Shown: positions 7,216-14,874 of the stretch, one piece after another
Layout: each line of letters opens with the position of its first letter
How positions within the stretch are numbered: position 1 is the stretch's first letter
Source of the DNA: Methylotenera sp.
Lineage (GTDB): Bacteria; Pseudomonadota; Gammaproteobacteria; Burkholderiales; Methylophilaceae
DNA length: 24,518 bases
Assembly: GCA_030693535.1 (NCBI GenBank)
Contig: JAUYAL010000008.1
Coordinates: forward strand, 1 to 24,518
Direction: 5' to 3'
Notes under the pieces: model-generated
Told to the model about the DNA's origin: nothing
The model's database searches: none
Seen by the model: only the letters and a program-made list of their open reading frames with translations
Position numbers and translations under genes: made by a program

Positions 7216-8027
7216 ACAGAAGCCTCTAACATCGCGAAATGATAGTTTTTTAATGTATTTTTAACTGTACTGATACGGCTAACCTGCCAGCCTTCGATCG
7301 CATTGATCGCAATATTTTTTTGTGTAGGTGCATAGACTAAAATTTGATGATGTCCTGTATCTGCCATTAATGACTCTCTCATCATCAAGTTCTTAAATTC
7401 AAGTTGCCAGCCGTTCGTTAATGGGTAGACACGTATATTCTGGCAATGCCCTTTATATAAATTGACCAAAAGCAATCGATTGAACTCTACAACAGCCAAG
7501 TAGCCACTCACTTTTGCAATCTGACTAGAAAGGCTATTGAAAACTGTCATTAAATATGGCTGCACAGTCAACAGTTGCAATTTATGCTTGTGTGCAAGCA
7601 CTTGTATTTCATCTAACAGTTTTTTATCAATCGCGGCTGCGATCGTCACGCTGTGATTGGGCGCATCGTGTAATTTAATCTCCCAATCATCGATCACCGC
7701 ACCATATACTTCTTGATATGAGGCAATAGCAAAAGCTGATTTTTCTGCCGAATTCATGGCAACTTGCTGTGATGGTAATGCCAGATACCGCACAAAATCA
7801 CTTGCTAGCGTGATCTTAAGTTTAGATTTCGCTTCAACTTGCATGGTTGTTAGCAATACATCTAGTTGGCCAATGGCTCTTGCCCATGCAGGATCTTTGG
7901 ATTCATGAGGAAATGTGGCGTACTGCTGATCAATCACGCGGTTACGCAACCCTCGCGACCGACTCACTACCGCGACGCTATCTGTACCGATTACCGCCAA
8001 CAGTTGATTAATTGATAAAAGTGACAC
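7212..8027 (-). CDS. PilM/GspL-like cytoplasmic protein (probable)
   Basis: I place the start at a GTG (8027) with AGGAG seven bases upstream, giving 271 residues and a 20-base overlap with the 3' end of gspE. The longer open frame up to 8102 lies inside gspE and is unlikely to be used. No membrane segment or clear signature motif is visible. The protein has alternating strand-rich stretches (LLAVIGTDSVAVVSRSRGLR at the N-terminus; YLAVVEFNRLLLVNLYKG later) compatible with the actin-like fold of PilM/GspL. The call rests mainly on its place between gspE and the PilN-like gene. It is probably the cytoplasmic clamp between the ATPase and the membrane platform. Confidence 0.65.
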   Translation of the reverse strand: MSLLSINQLLAVIGTDSVAVVSRSRGLRNRVIDQQYATFPHESKDPAWARAIGQLDVLLTTMQVEAKSKLKITLASDFVRYLALPSQQVAMNSAEKSAFAIASYQEVYGAVIDDWEIKLHDAPNHSVTIAAAIDKKLLDEIQVLAHKHKLQLLTVQPYLMTVFNSLSSQIAKVSGYLAVVEFNRLLLVNLYKGHCQNIRVYPLTNGWQLEFKNLMMRESLMADTGHHQILVYAPTQKNIAINAIEGWQVSRISTVKNTLKNYHFAMLEASV

Positions 8028-9771
8028 GATTGATCTCCTGCAGTGTTGTAATGCCGTTACTAACGGCTTCAAGTGCCGCCTCACGCATGGTACGCATACC
8101 ACTGCGTCTAGCTGCTTCTTTTAGTTTCCTGATGGGTTCACGCGCAACAATCATCTCTCGTATCTCATCATTTAATATGAGTAACTCTGCTACCGCTTTC
8201 CGACCTCGGTAGCCCGTACCACGGCAGTGACCACAGCCTTTGGCGTATTTAAATTTCATGCCGGATGCCATTAACGGCGTAATTCCAGATGTCTCCAGCA
8301 AATCCTCATCTGGCTCAAAGTCTTCTGCACAATGCACACAGATCGCTCTGATCAATCGCTGCGCCATGATGCCGTTCATTGCAGAGACGAAGTTGTAAGG
8401 ATCTACACCCATATGCATAAAGCGTCCAATGACATCCAGCACGTTATTTGCATGTACCGTTGTGAACACTAAGTGACCGGTAAGCGCTGCTTGAACAGCA
8501 ATTTGAGCCGTTTCAGAATCACGAATCTCACCAACCATGATTTTGTCTGGGTCATGCCGCAAAATAGAACGAAGTCCACGCGCAAACGTAAGTCCTTTTT
8601 TTTCATTGACTGGAATTTGCAATACACCAGGTAACTGATACTCAACAGGATCTTCAATCGTAATAATTTTATCGTGACCTGTATTTACTTCAGATATAGC
8701 TGCATAAAGTGAAGTCGTCTTTCCACTTCCTGTCGGCCCAGTCACCAATACCATGCCATATGGCTCGGTAGCCAAACGTCTGAACTGGAGGATGATCTTC
8801 TCATCAAACCCTAAGGTATGTAGACTTAAGCCTTGCGCTTCTTCTGACAAGGCTTTTCTATCCAGAACACGCAGCACGGCATCTTCGCCAAATACACTTG
8901 GCATTATCGAGACGCGAAAATCAACATCCCGCCCTTGCACCATGACTTTAAAACGCCCATCTTGCGGTGTGCGTCGTTCGGCAATATCAAGCTGAGCCAT
9001 CACTTTGATACGTGATATCGCCTGATCCGCATTTTCTAAACCCTGCATGCCACCAACGCTAGCAATTACGCCATCTATCCGATATTTAATCGCCAAACCT
9101 GCATTTGAGCACTCTAGATGAATATCACTCGCACCCACTTTCAAAGCGTCGTAAAGAGTTGAATTAATGAGCTTGATGATTGGATTAGTATCTTCATTAA
9201 TTGATTTCAATGACAAGTCAGCGACAACTTCATCTGAGTCAACACCAATACTGCTGGCGCCTGCATTTAAGCCATCCATTGCGCGCATTGTTTCTTCATG
9301 TTTTGCTATAAATGCAGCGATATCTTTGTGATGTGCTAAATGCAGGGTATATGGCCGCCTGATATTCTCTATCACCCACTCTTGCAATCCCTCATTAAAG
9401 GGATCGGCGAACACAATAATCAAGTCTGCCGTTGCAGAATCTGCATCTGCATAAAAGGCCAGGCATTCCCTTTTTTGCGCATTTTGGAATGAAAGCACAT
9501 CAAATGCCACTGGCAGAGCATGAAGTGCTTTCATGCTAATTGATGGAAAATGCAGTGCATCACTTAATGCCTCGAGAAAAACCTCTTGGTTATACCCAGT
9601 AAGCTCTTCAAGAACATCCAGTATGCGACGCTGCTGTGATACTGCTACCAACTTGGCCTGTCTGATTTGGTCAGCGCGAATTATTACCTTTACACCCTCA
9701 GCAATAACATTCAAATCAGAGCCTGTCTGAGTATGCTCTATTTCTTGTGCATTTTTTGATAAAGCAATCAT
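8008..9771 (-). CDS. gspE: Secretion/pilus assembly ATPase GspE
   Basis: This 587-residue hexameric ATPase would power pseudopilus assembly from the cytoplasmic face. It has an N-terminal MshEN-type domain (about 30-160) and a catalytic domain with Walker A GPTGSGKT (345-352), an Asp box (around TIEDPVEYQL, 371-380) and Walker B IMVGEIRD (411-418). The His box is TGHLVFTTVH (431-440), and two zinc-binding cysteine pairs follow (CVHC 478-481, CGHC 513-516). These cysteines and the absence of PilT-type AIRNLIRE mark it as an assembly rather than retraction ATPase. The start overlaps the gspF stop as ATGA. A run of eight A on the coding strand (8596-8603) lies within the VNEKKG codons. Confidence 0.95.
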   Translation of the reverse strand: MIALSKNAQEIEHTQTGSDLNVIAEGVKVIIRADQIRQAKLVAVSQQRRILDVLEELTGYNQEVFLEALSDALHFPSISMKALHALPVAFDVLSFQNAQKRECLAFYADADSATADLIIVFADPFNEGLQEWVIENIRRPYTLHLAHHKDIAAFIAKHEETMRAMDGLNAGASSIGVDSDEVVADLSLKSINEDTNPIIKLINSTLYDALKVGASDIHLECSNAGLAIKYRIDGVIASVGGMQGLENADQAISRIKVMAQLDIAERRTPQDGRFKVMVQGRDVDFRVSIMPSVFGEDAVLRVLDRKALSEEAQGLSLHTLGFDEKIILQFRRLATEPYGMVLVTGPTGSGKTTSLYAAISEVNTGHDKIITIEDPVEYQLPGVLQIPVNEKKGLTFARGLRSILRHDPDKIMVGEIRDSETAQIAVQAALTGHLVFTTVHANNVLDVIGRFMHMGVDPYNFVSAMNGIMAQRLIRAICVHCAEDFEPDEDLLETSGITPLMASGMKFKYAKGCGHCRGTGYRGRKAVAELLILNDEIREMIVAREPIRKLKEAARRSGMRTMREAALEAVSNGITTLQEINRVTFIN

Positions 9772-10949
9772 TGAATATTCCCTGCAAGCTCAAATATCGG
9801 CATGTAAAGTAACAGCACCACTACGCCAATCACCAAACCTATCAACAACATGAGTATCGGTTCAAAAAGCTTGGTAAACCAATCTATCCAGCGCGCCAAC
9901 TCTTCATCATAAAATGCAGCGATACGCTCCATCATGTCGCCTATTTTTCCGCCACGCTCTCCTACTCTCAACATACGCAATGCTATAGGTGTAGTGAGGC
10001 CAGCCTGATCCATAGCGAGTGAAATGGCCTGACCTTCCTGGATGGCTTTAGAGGCCTGTTTCATTTTGTTTTGTAGTGAAACGTCAAGTAATCCAGCAAC
10101 TGACTCCAAAGCAACTATGATTGATGTCCCACCTTTGAGCAGCATTCCCAGCGTACGGTAGAATCGTGCTAACTGAAAAATTCTTAAACGGGAACCTAAC
10201 GCCGGCACTTGCCAGATAGCCTTTGTAATCCATTTTCTGACTGAAGATCGTGACAATCCGTACACCAAACCAACCATGCTGAGTATCGATACAATCAACA
10301 ACTTTTTTCCATGATTCTCTAAAAATGAACCCCATGCCAATAACACCTGTGATAGAAACGGCAGGTTTCCACCTGTCCCTTCATAGATTCTGCTGAACTT
10401 AGGCACAACAAAACCAAGCAAAAACAATATGACCAATCCTCCCACACACATTAGCAAAATAGGATAGATGGAAGCAGAAACTATCTTTTTTTTCACCAGC
10501 CCAAGTTGCCGCTCGTAGCTGACATAGCGGCCAAGTGCTTCTGGCAAATCACCCGTTTTCTCACTAGCTCGAACTGTTGCAATATAAAGCACAGGAAATA
10601 CTTGAGGTTGCATTTCCAATGCTGATGAAAAAGTCTGCCCCTGATAAAGCGCTTGCAGCAGCGCATCTAATATTTTTTTAACTTCTCTACGCTGATCTTT
10701 TTCTGCTAGCGTCTCAATCGCCTCAACAAGATTAAGTCCTGCCTCAAGCAAGGCTAATAATTCTTGACTAAACAACTCCAAGGGGAAATTTTTATCCACA
10801 CGGCTTGATAAAAGATGTTTTTTTGTTTGCGCTACGATTGGCGTATAGCCTCTAGCCTTAATCTGTGCAATAGCATCATCCGCATGCATTGCTGATACGC
10901 TTAAAAGCACGATTTCCTTTCCTCTGATAGCTTTAACTTGATAATCCAT
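9768..10949 (-). CDS. gspF: Inner-membrane platform protein GspF
   Basis: This 393-residue polytopic protein is the membrane anchor for GspE and the pseudopilins. It shows the two T2SF repeats. The first (about 60-185) contains FSQELLALLEAGLNLVEAIETLA and ends in a membrane helix (YPILLMCVGGLVILFLLGFVVPKF). The second (about 260-385) contains RFYRTLGMLLKGGTSIIVALESVAG and MLRVGERGGKIGDMMERIA, and ends in a hydrophobic helix. Length matches the family (about 400). It follows gspG after a gap of 9 bases and overlaps gspE by 4 bases. Confidence 0.95.
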   Translation of the reverse strand: MDYQVKAIRGKEIVLLSVSAMHADDAIAQIKARGYTPIVAQTKKHLLSSRVDKNFPLELFSQELLALLEAGLNLVEAIETLAEKDQRREVKKILDALLQALYQGQTFSSALEMQPQVFPVLYIATVRASEKTGDLPEALGRYVSYERQLGLVKKKIVSASIYPILLMCVGGLVILFLLGFVVPKFSRIYEGTGGNLPFLSQVLLAWGSFLENHGKKLLIVSILSMVGLVYGLSRSSVRKWITKAIWQVPALGSRLRIFQLARFYRTLGMLLKGGTSIIVALESVAGLLDVSLQNKMKQASKAIQEGQAISLAMDQAGLTTPIALRMLRVGERGGKIGDMMERIAAFYDEELARWIDWFTKLFEPILMLLIGLVIGVVVLLLYMPIFELAGNIQ

Positions 10950-10958
10950 AAGGTCAGA

Positions 10959-11411
10959 TTACCAACTCACCACATCTTCAGACTCTTTACTACCGCCTAC
11001 TTGACCATCTTTACCTAGTGAGTAAAGATCATAGTCACCGTGCTCTCCTGGCGATTTGTAAAAATATGGCTTGTTCCATGGATCATCAGGAACATTTTTT
11101 TTAAGATATGGGCCGGCCCATTTTGAATCATTGCTAAGGTTTTTATTAAGTGCAGCTAAACCCTGCTCCGAAGTAGGGTACTGCCCTACTTCAATTCTGT
11201 ATTGATCCAAGGCTTTGCCCAGTGCGTCAATTTGAGCACGTGCGGTTTTAGTCTCCGACTTGCCTATTTGCTCAAAATATTTAGGCCCTACGTAACCCGC
11301 TAATAAGCCAATGATAACCATGACAACCAGCAACTCAAGTAACGTGAACCCAGCACACAGAGATTGTGGCAATCTGGATTTAAAACTGTATGACTTATCT
11401 AGAATTGACAT
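10959..11411 (-). CDS. gspG: Major type II secretion pseudopilin GspG
   Basis: From the ATG at 11411 the protein has 150 residues. The prepilin leader ends in LCAG and is followed by FTLLELLVVMVIIGLLAGYVGP with Glu+5. The globular domain carries the GspG-specific stretches YPTSEQGLAAL, WAGPYLKK and VPDDPW. The C-terminal calcium-loop region reads YDLYSLGKDGQVGG and ends EDVVSW. It is the first gene of the secretion operon. The open frame reaches a TTG at 11444 and includes a GTG at 11423; none of the starts has a strong ribosome-binding site, so the start is tentative. Confidence 0.93.
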   Translation of the reverse strand: MSILDKSYSFKSRLPQSLCAGFTLLELLVVMVIIGLLAGYVGPKYFEQIGKSETKTARAQIDALGKALDQYRIEVGQYPTSEQGLAALNKNLSNDSKWAGPYLKKNVPDDPWNKPYFYKSPGEHGDYDLYSLGKDGQVGGSKESEDVVSW

Positions 11412-11476
11412 ATTAAATGACACAAAATGAAGTTTATATGGCAATTCTAGTGAATCTTGTTTTCAATATAGTTTCA

Positions 11477-11502
11477 GTTTTGTGACAGTTTTGTCACAAA
11501 AC
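11477..11502. promoter_or_regulatory. Candidate operator, ACAGTTTTGT core, copy 2 (gspG promoter)
   Basis: A perfect 11-bp inverted repeat (left arm GTTTTGTGACA, right arm TGTCACAAAAC) around a GTTT spacer lies 66-91 bases upstream of the gspG ATG. On the minus strand a possible -10 (TATATT, 11465-11470) follows it, so the element would cover the -35 region. There is no T-run after it, so a terminator for the upstream nucleotidyltransferase gene is less likely but not excluded. Its core matches the element at 1217-1232. Confidence 0.5.
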
Positions 11503-11525
11503 CCTAATTTTTGAAGTGGAGGCGA

Positions 11526-12665
11526 CTAAATTCTTACTTGTGAGTAGTTCATTGGATAAATAACCTTTTCTCTAGCATCCGACCAAATCAGGTCGCAAGT
11601 ATCGTCATCAACATGCATCATTCTTCCGAGCTTATCTACGCAGTACTCTCCACAGACAATCATTTCATTAAAACTATAGTCCTGACCGACTCTCGTATAA
11701 TCGAATAGCACGCTTCTGATAACTTTGCCTCCGCGCTGCACATGACACCCATCACTAATCCAGGTTGGACCAACGATTTCAGCGCCTTTATCGACACGAC
11801 TCCCTGAACCGATATAGACAGGCCCCTGTATTTTCGTATTATCCCAGTCAACATGCACATTCAAACCAACCCAAATACCTGGTTTTATTTGTTTACCTGG
11901 CATATTCATTGATGGCACATCCCCGCGCATCACTTGTTGCATTACATCCCAATAATCAGAAACTATACCAATATCGATCCAATTAAAACGATGATTGATT
12001 GCATAAAATGGTAAATTCCTCTCAACTAACAGAGGAAATAAATCTGAGCCAATATCAAAAGTACTGCCTGATGGAATCAAATCCAATGCTTCTGGCTCAA
12101 ATATATAAATACCGGTACTTGCTAGATTAGATCGCGCTTCAGCCTGGCTTGGCTTTTCCTGAAATGACACGATCTTTCCATGATCATCCGTAACAACAAT
12201 ACCGTACCCGGAAACCTTATCCATTGGCACTTCCTTAGCCACTAGACTTACTAGTGCGCCATTTTTTTTATGTTCTGCTACGGCAGCTGTGATATCAAGA
12301 TCGATAATCGCATCACCACATATGACAATTGTGGTTTCGTTAAAAAACTGTCCAAAATCCTGTATTTTCCGCATCCCGCCAGCGGAACCTACTGGACTAG
12401 GGACGATGCTCCCATTACTGATATCACCTTCGAAAGAATAGCCAATCGCAATACCAAATCGATGTCCATCACCAAAGTATTGCTGGATCTTTTCGTGCAT
12501 ATAACTGACATTAACCATGACTTCATTTACTTGATGTTTAGCTAAATGCTCAATCAAATACGCCATGACTGGTTTACCCAAAATCGGAATCATTGGTTTG
12601 GGAAGTTCGTAAGTTAAAGGACGTACTCTTGTACCTTTACCTGCTGCTAAAATCATGGCTTTCAT
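11526..12665 (-). CDS. NDP-sugar nucleotidyltransferase (mannose-1-phosphate guanylyltransferase-like)
   Basis: This 379-residue cytoplasmic enzyme would activate a sugar-1-phosphate with an NTP to give an NDP-sugar for polysaccharide synthesis. The N-terminal Rossmann-like domain starts MKAMILAAGKGTRVRPLT with the signature loop, a conserved lysine in ELPKPM (about K23) and the metal-site region VICGDAIIDLD. The second half has left-handed beta-helix repeats (PGIWVGLNVHVDWDN, YIGSGSRVDKGAEI, ISDGCHVQRGGKV). The last ~50 residues (after VGQDYSFNEMIVCGEYC) are an extension that I do not recognise. Base specificity (GTP, UTP, dTTP) cannot be read from sequence alone. The ATG has AGAAGG eight bases upstream. 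It stands upstream of gspG in the same direction, separated by 114 bases. Confidence 0.85.
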   Translation of the reverse strand: MKAMILAAGKGTRVRPLTYELPKPMIPILGKPVMAYLIEHLAKHQVNEVMVNVSYMHEKIQQYFGDGHRFGIAIGYSFEGDISNGSIVPSPVGSAGGMRKIQDFGQFFNETTIVICGDAIIDLDITAAVAEHKKNGALVSLVAKEVPMDKVSGYGIVVTDDHGKIVSFQEKPSQAEARSNLASTGIYIFEPEALDLIPSGSTFDIGSDLFPLLVERNLPFYAINHRFNWIDIGIVSDYWDVMQQVMRGDVPSMNMPGKQIKPGIWVGLNVHVDWDNTKIQGPVYIGSGSRVDKGAEIVGPTWISDGCHVQRGGKVIRSVLFDYTRVGQDYSFNEMIVCGEYCVDKLGRMMHVDDDTCDLIWSDAREKVIYPMNYSQVRI

Positions 12666-13054
12666 TGGTAAAACCTTCTAAATCTGTTTGAGTAAATATC
12701 AGCGTTAATATAATTAGATGCCATTAGCAATGCGCTCGACTGCTTACTATAAAACTTAATTATTAAGCATTCATGACGGTTTGGTTAAACTATGCATGCC
12801 CCTAGCCAATAATAAAAAAGTGGCTTATTCAGCCGCTTTTTATGTTAACCGTATCACTTTTCCTTCTAATGAGCTGCCAAAAAATTAACCAGTCTCACGT
12901 CGAATACCTCTTAAATTATTTTTATCAAAACTGGTGCGGAGAATAACTGGCCATTATTACGGTGATGTTTTTAAAGCGCTTGAAATACAGTCTATATGGC
13001 CTAGATTAATCCAAATAGGTGAACACAAAATGTGTATCTTACTTTGTTAAGTTG
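12666..13054. other. Intergenic region, 389 bases
   Basis: No gene is visible. The stretch contains the leader of the nucleotidyltransferase gene at its left end, a terminator hairpin (12815-12841) and a short weak inverted repeat (ACACA/TGTGT) near 13024-13036. I see nothing coding on either strand. Confidence 0.6.
12815..12841 (-). terminator. Rho-independent terminator downstream of the glycosylphosphotransferase gene
   Basis: A 10-bp stem (AAAAAGTGGC / GCCGCTTTTT, one G-U pair) with a 7-base loop is flanked by A and T runs, so it reads as a terminator on either strand. It lies about 210 bases beyond the stop of the minus-strand glycosylphosphotransferase gene. Confidence 0.65.
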
Positions 13055-14446
13055 TTAGTAGGCCTTAGAGTCTCTAAACACAAGGAGTACTGTTTTAAGG
13101 ATAATTTTCAGGTCTAAGGATAATGTCCATTTTTTTAAGTAATCCAAATCATACTCAATGCGAGACTTCATACTCTCAACAGATTCAGTTTCGCCCCTAA
13201 ACCCATTAACCTGCGCCCACCCAGTAATACCCGGCTTGACTTTATGCCTAACCATATACCCCTTAATCACTTTACGGTACATTTCATTGTGGCTGACTGC
13301 ATGCGGTCTAGGACCAACAATACTCATTCTACCCTGTAGCACATTTATGAACTGGGGCAACTCATCTAATGATGTCTTACGTATAAATTTCCCAAACTTC
13401 GTCACCCTTTTATCATTTACCGTAGCTTGCGTGACTTTGTCCCCATCTTCTGCGACAGTCATCGACCTGAATTTATATACAACGATTTCATGACCATCCA
13501 AGCCGTAGCGTCTTTGTTTAAATAATATAGGACCTGGAGAACTAAGCTTTACGCCTAAGCCTAATATAATCAGCAAAGGCGAAATCAGACATAGAATTAT
13601 AGTGGCTAGAATTACGTCACTTATACTTTTTATAAAGCCATTAAAACCAGAAAATGGTGTCTCACATACAGCAACGACAGGCATCCCATCAATATCATCA
13701 ATCCGTGCCTGAATTAAGTCAGCCATAAAGAAATTGGGCACAAAATAGATAGATGCCGTTGTATCCTTCAAGTCATCCAAAACGATCATAATCTCATCAT
13801 GCAGTGAAGGCGGCAATGCAATATAGATTAAATCTATTTTATGATTTTTAACATATCCCGGCAGGTCAGCGACAGTGCCAATCAACTGAATATCATTCAC
13901 TTTAGATTCAGAAGGCGACCGTTCAGAAACAACATCAAAAAAACCTTTAACCTCGATTGCCAACTCCTCACTGGCATTGACTCTGTCATATAACTGCCGA
14001 CTTAATTCATTTAAACCAATGATGACAGCAGTCTTCTTGACACTGGCAATATAGTATTTGCTTGATAGGTACCTAGCCACCAAAAGATGCGCCAAGACTA
14101 AAACGACTGGTGTAATCACTGCCCATAAAACAACAATTTGCTTTGCAAAATGATTGAGGTACCCTGTTGCATAGCCAAACAGCAAAAGGATACCAATCGT
14201 CAGAAACCACTGCACAAAGGTATTGAACAATTCCTCAAAAAAGCTTTTTGCTTTTACCCATACACCAGGAAAAGTAAGCGCAAAGATCATGATGGAAAGA
14301 ACTACATACTGCGATGTGATTTTATCTTCATAATATTTCGTCAATATAAACAAAGACGCAATCATTAATATAGGGTCAACCAATATTTTTATTAAAGTAT
14401 GAAAATTTAACGCTTTGTTAAAACTTAGTTGTTGCTGGAATCTCAT
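13055..14446 (-). CDS. Undecaprenyl-phosphate glycosylphosphotransferase (WcaJ family)
   Basis: This 463-residue membrane enzyme loads the first sugar phosphate, often glucose-1-P, onto undecaprenyl phosphate to start exopolysaccharide repeat assembly. The N-terminal half has four membrane segments (about 15-150) and a nucleotide-binding-like domain (KKTAVIIGLNELSRQLYDRV). A further hydrophobic segment (SDVILATIILCLISPLLIILG) leads into the catalytic Bac_transf domain, with KLSSPGPILFKQRRYG, YKFRSM, RKTSLDELPQFINVLQGRMS and VGPRPHA. The C-terminus (GYMVRHKVKPGITGWAQVNG...DLDYLKKWTLSLDLKIILKT) is characteristic of the family. The ATG at 14446 is used; a GTG three codons earlier (14455) is possible. 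It is divergent from the PhoX-like gene. Confidence 0.92.
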   Translation of the reverse strand: MRFQQQLSFNKALNFHTLIKILVDPILMIASLFILTKYYEDKITSQYVVLSIMIFALTFPGVWVKAKSFFEELFNTFVQWFLTIGILLLFGYATGYLNHFAKQIVVLWAVITPVVLVLAHLLVARYLSSKYYIASVKKTAVIIGLNELSRQLYDRVNASEELAIEVKGFFDVVSERSPSESKVNDIQLIGTVADLPGYVKNHKIDLIYIALPPSLHDEIMIVLDDLKDTTASIYFVPNFFMADLIQARIDDIDGMPVVAVCETPFSGFNGFIKSISDVILATIILCLISPLLIILGLGVKLSSPGPILFKQRRYGLDGHEIVVYKFRSMTVAEDGDKVTQATVNDKRVTKFGKFIRKTSLDELPQFINVLQGRMSIVGPRPHAVSHNEMYRKVIKGYMVRHKVKPGITGWAQVNGFRGETESVESMKSRIEYDLDYLKKWTLSLDLKIILKTVLLVFRDSKAY

Positions 14447-14874
14447 TTTGGACACTTAGATTAAATTTCACCAAGTATCACAATCTAGATTAAAAATATG
14501 ACGTTATTATGTCTAAGGGCACATTCCATGAAATGAATTTATATCGATCTCAAAAAATCATCTGTCATTTCAAGCAAGTTGAGAATGATTTTGAGCTAAG
14601 ACAATCAGCAAGATATCCTGTAACAGATACGATTTAAATTTAATATTCAATTATTTATTATAATAATCATAATATTATGATGTTATTTTGATTGTATGCT
14701 TTAAATAAATTTATGATTAAACTCACAAAGTCTGATTTAAAGAGCGTTTTACTATAAGCTGATTGGTCTAGTTAATTAAAATTTTTTACAACAAAATTGC
14801 TTCAATATATCAACTGTTTAGCCAAAGCAAAGTCAAAGCAAGCAAATGCTTTTGATCATTTTTTCGAGATTACC
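14447..14874. promoter_or_regulatory. AT-rich divergent intergenic region
   Basis: This 428-base gap lies between the glycosylphosphotransferase (minus) and the PhoX-like gene (plus). The stretch 14635-14710 is nearly pure A/T and contains a perfect 16-bp palindrome, ATCATAATATTATGAT (14666-14681). A TTG at 14797 in frame with the PhoX-like gene extends its open frame but has no signal-peptide logic. No clear promoter hexamers could be assigned. Confidence 0.45.

Noticed and set aside
8028..8102. Longer N-terminus of the PilM-like protein starting at 8102
   Set aside because: The extra 25 residues lie inside gspE, and the GTG at 8027 has an AGGAG site at ideal distance.
8596..8603. A8 run in gspE as a programmed frameshift site
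   Set aside because: The alternative frame after it gives no domain, and the zero-frame product is a complete ATPase. Similar runs occur in unrelated genes here, reflecting Lys-Lys codons.
14797..14874. TTG-started 26-residue extension of the PhoX-like protein
   Set aside because: It would bury the signal peptide, and its composition does not look like a leader or a domain.
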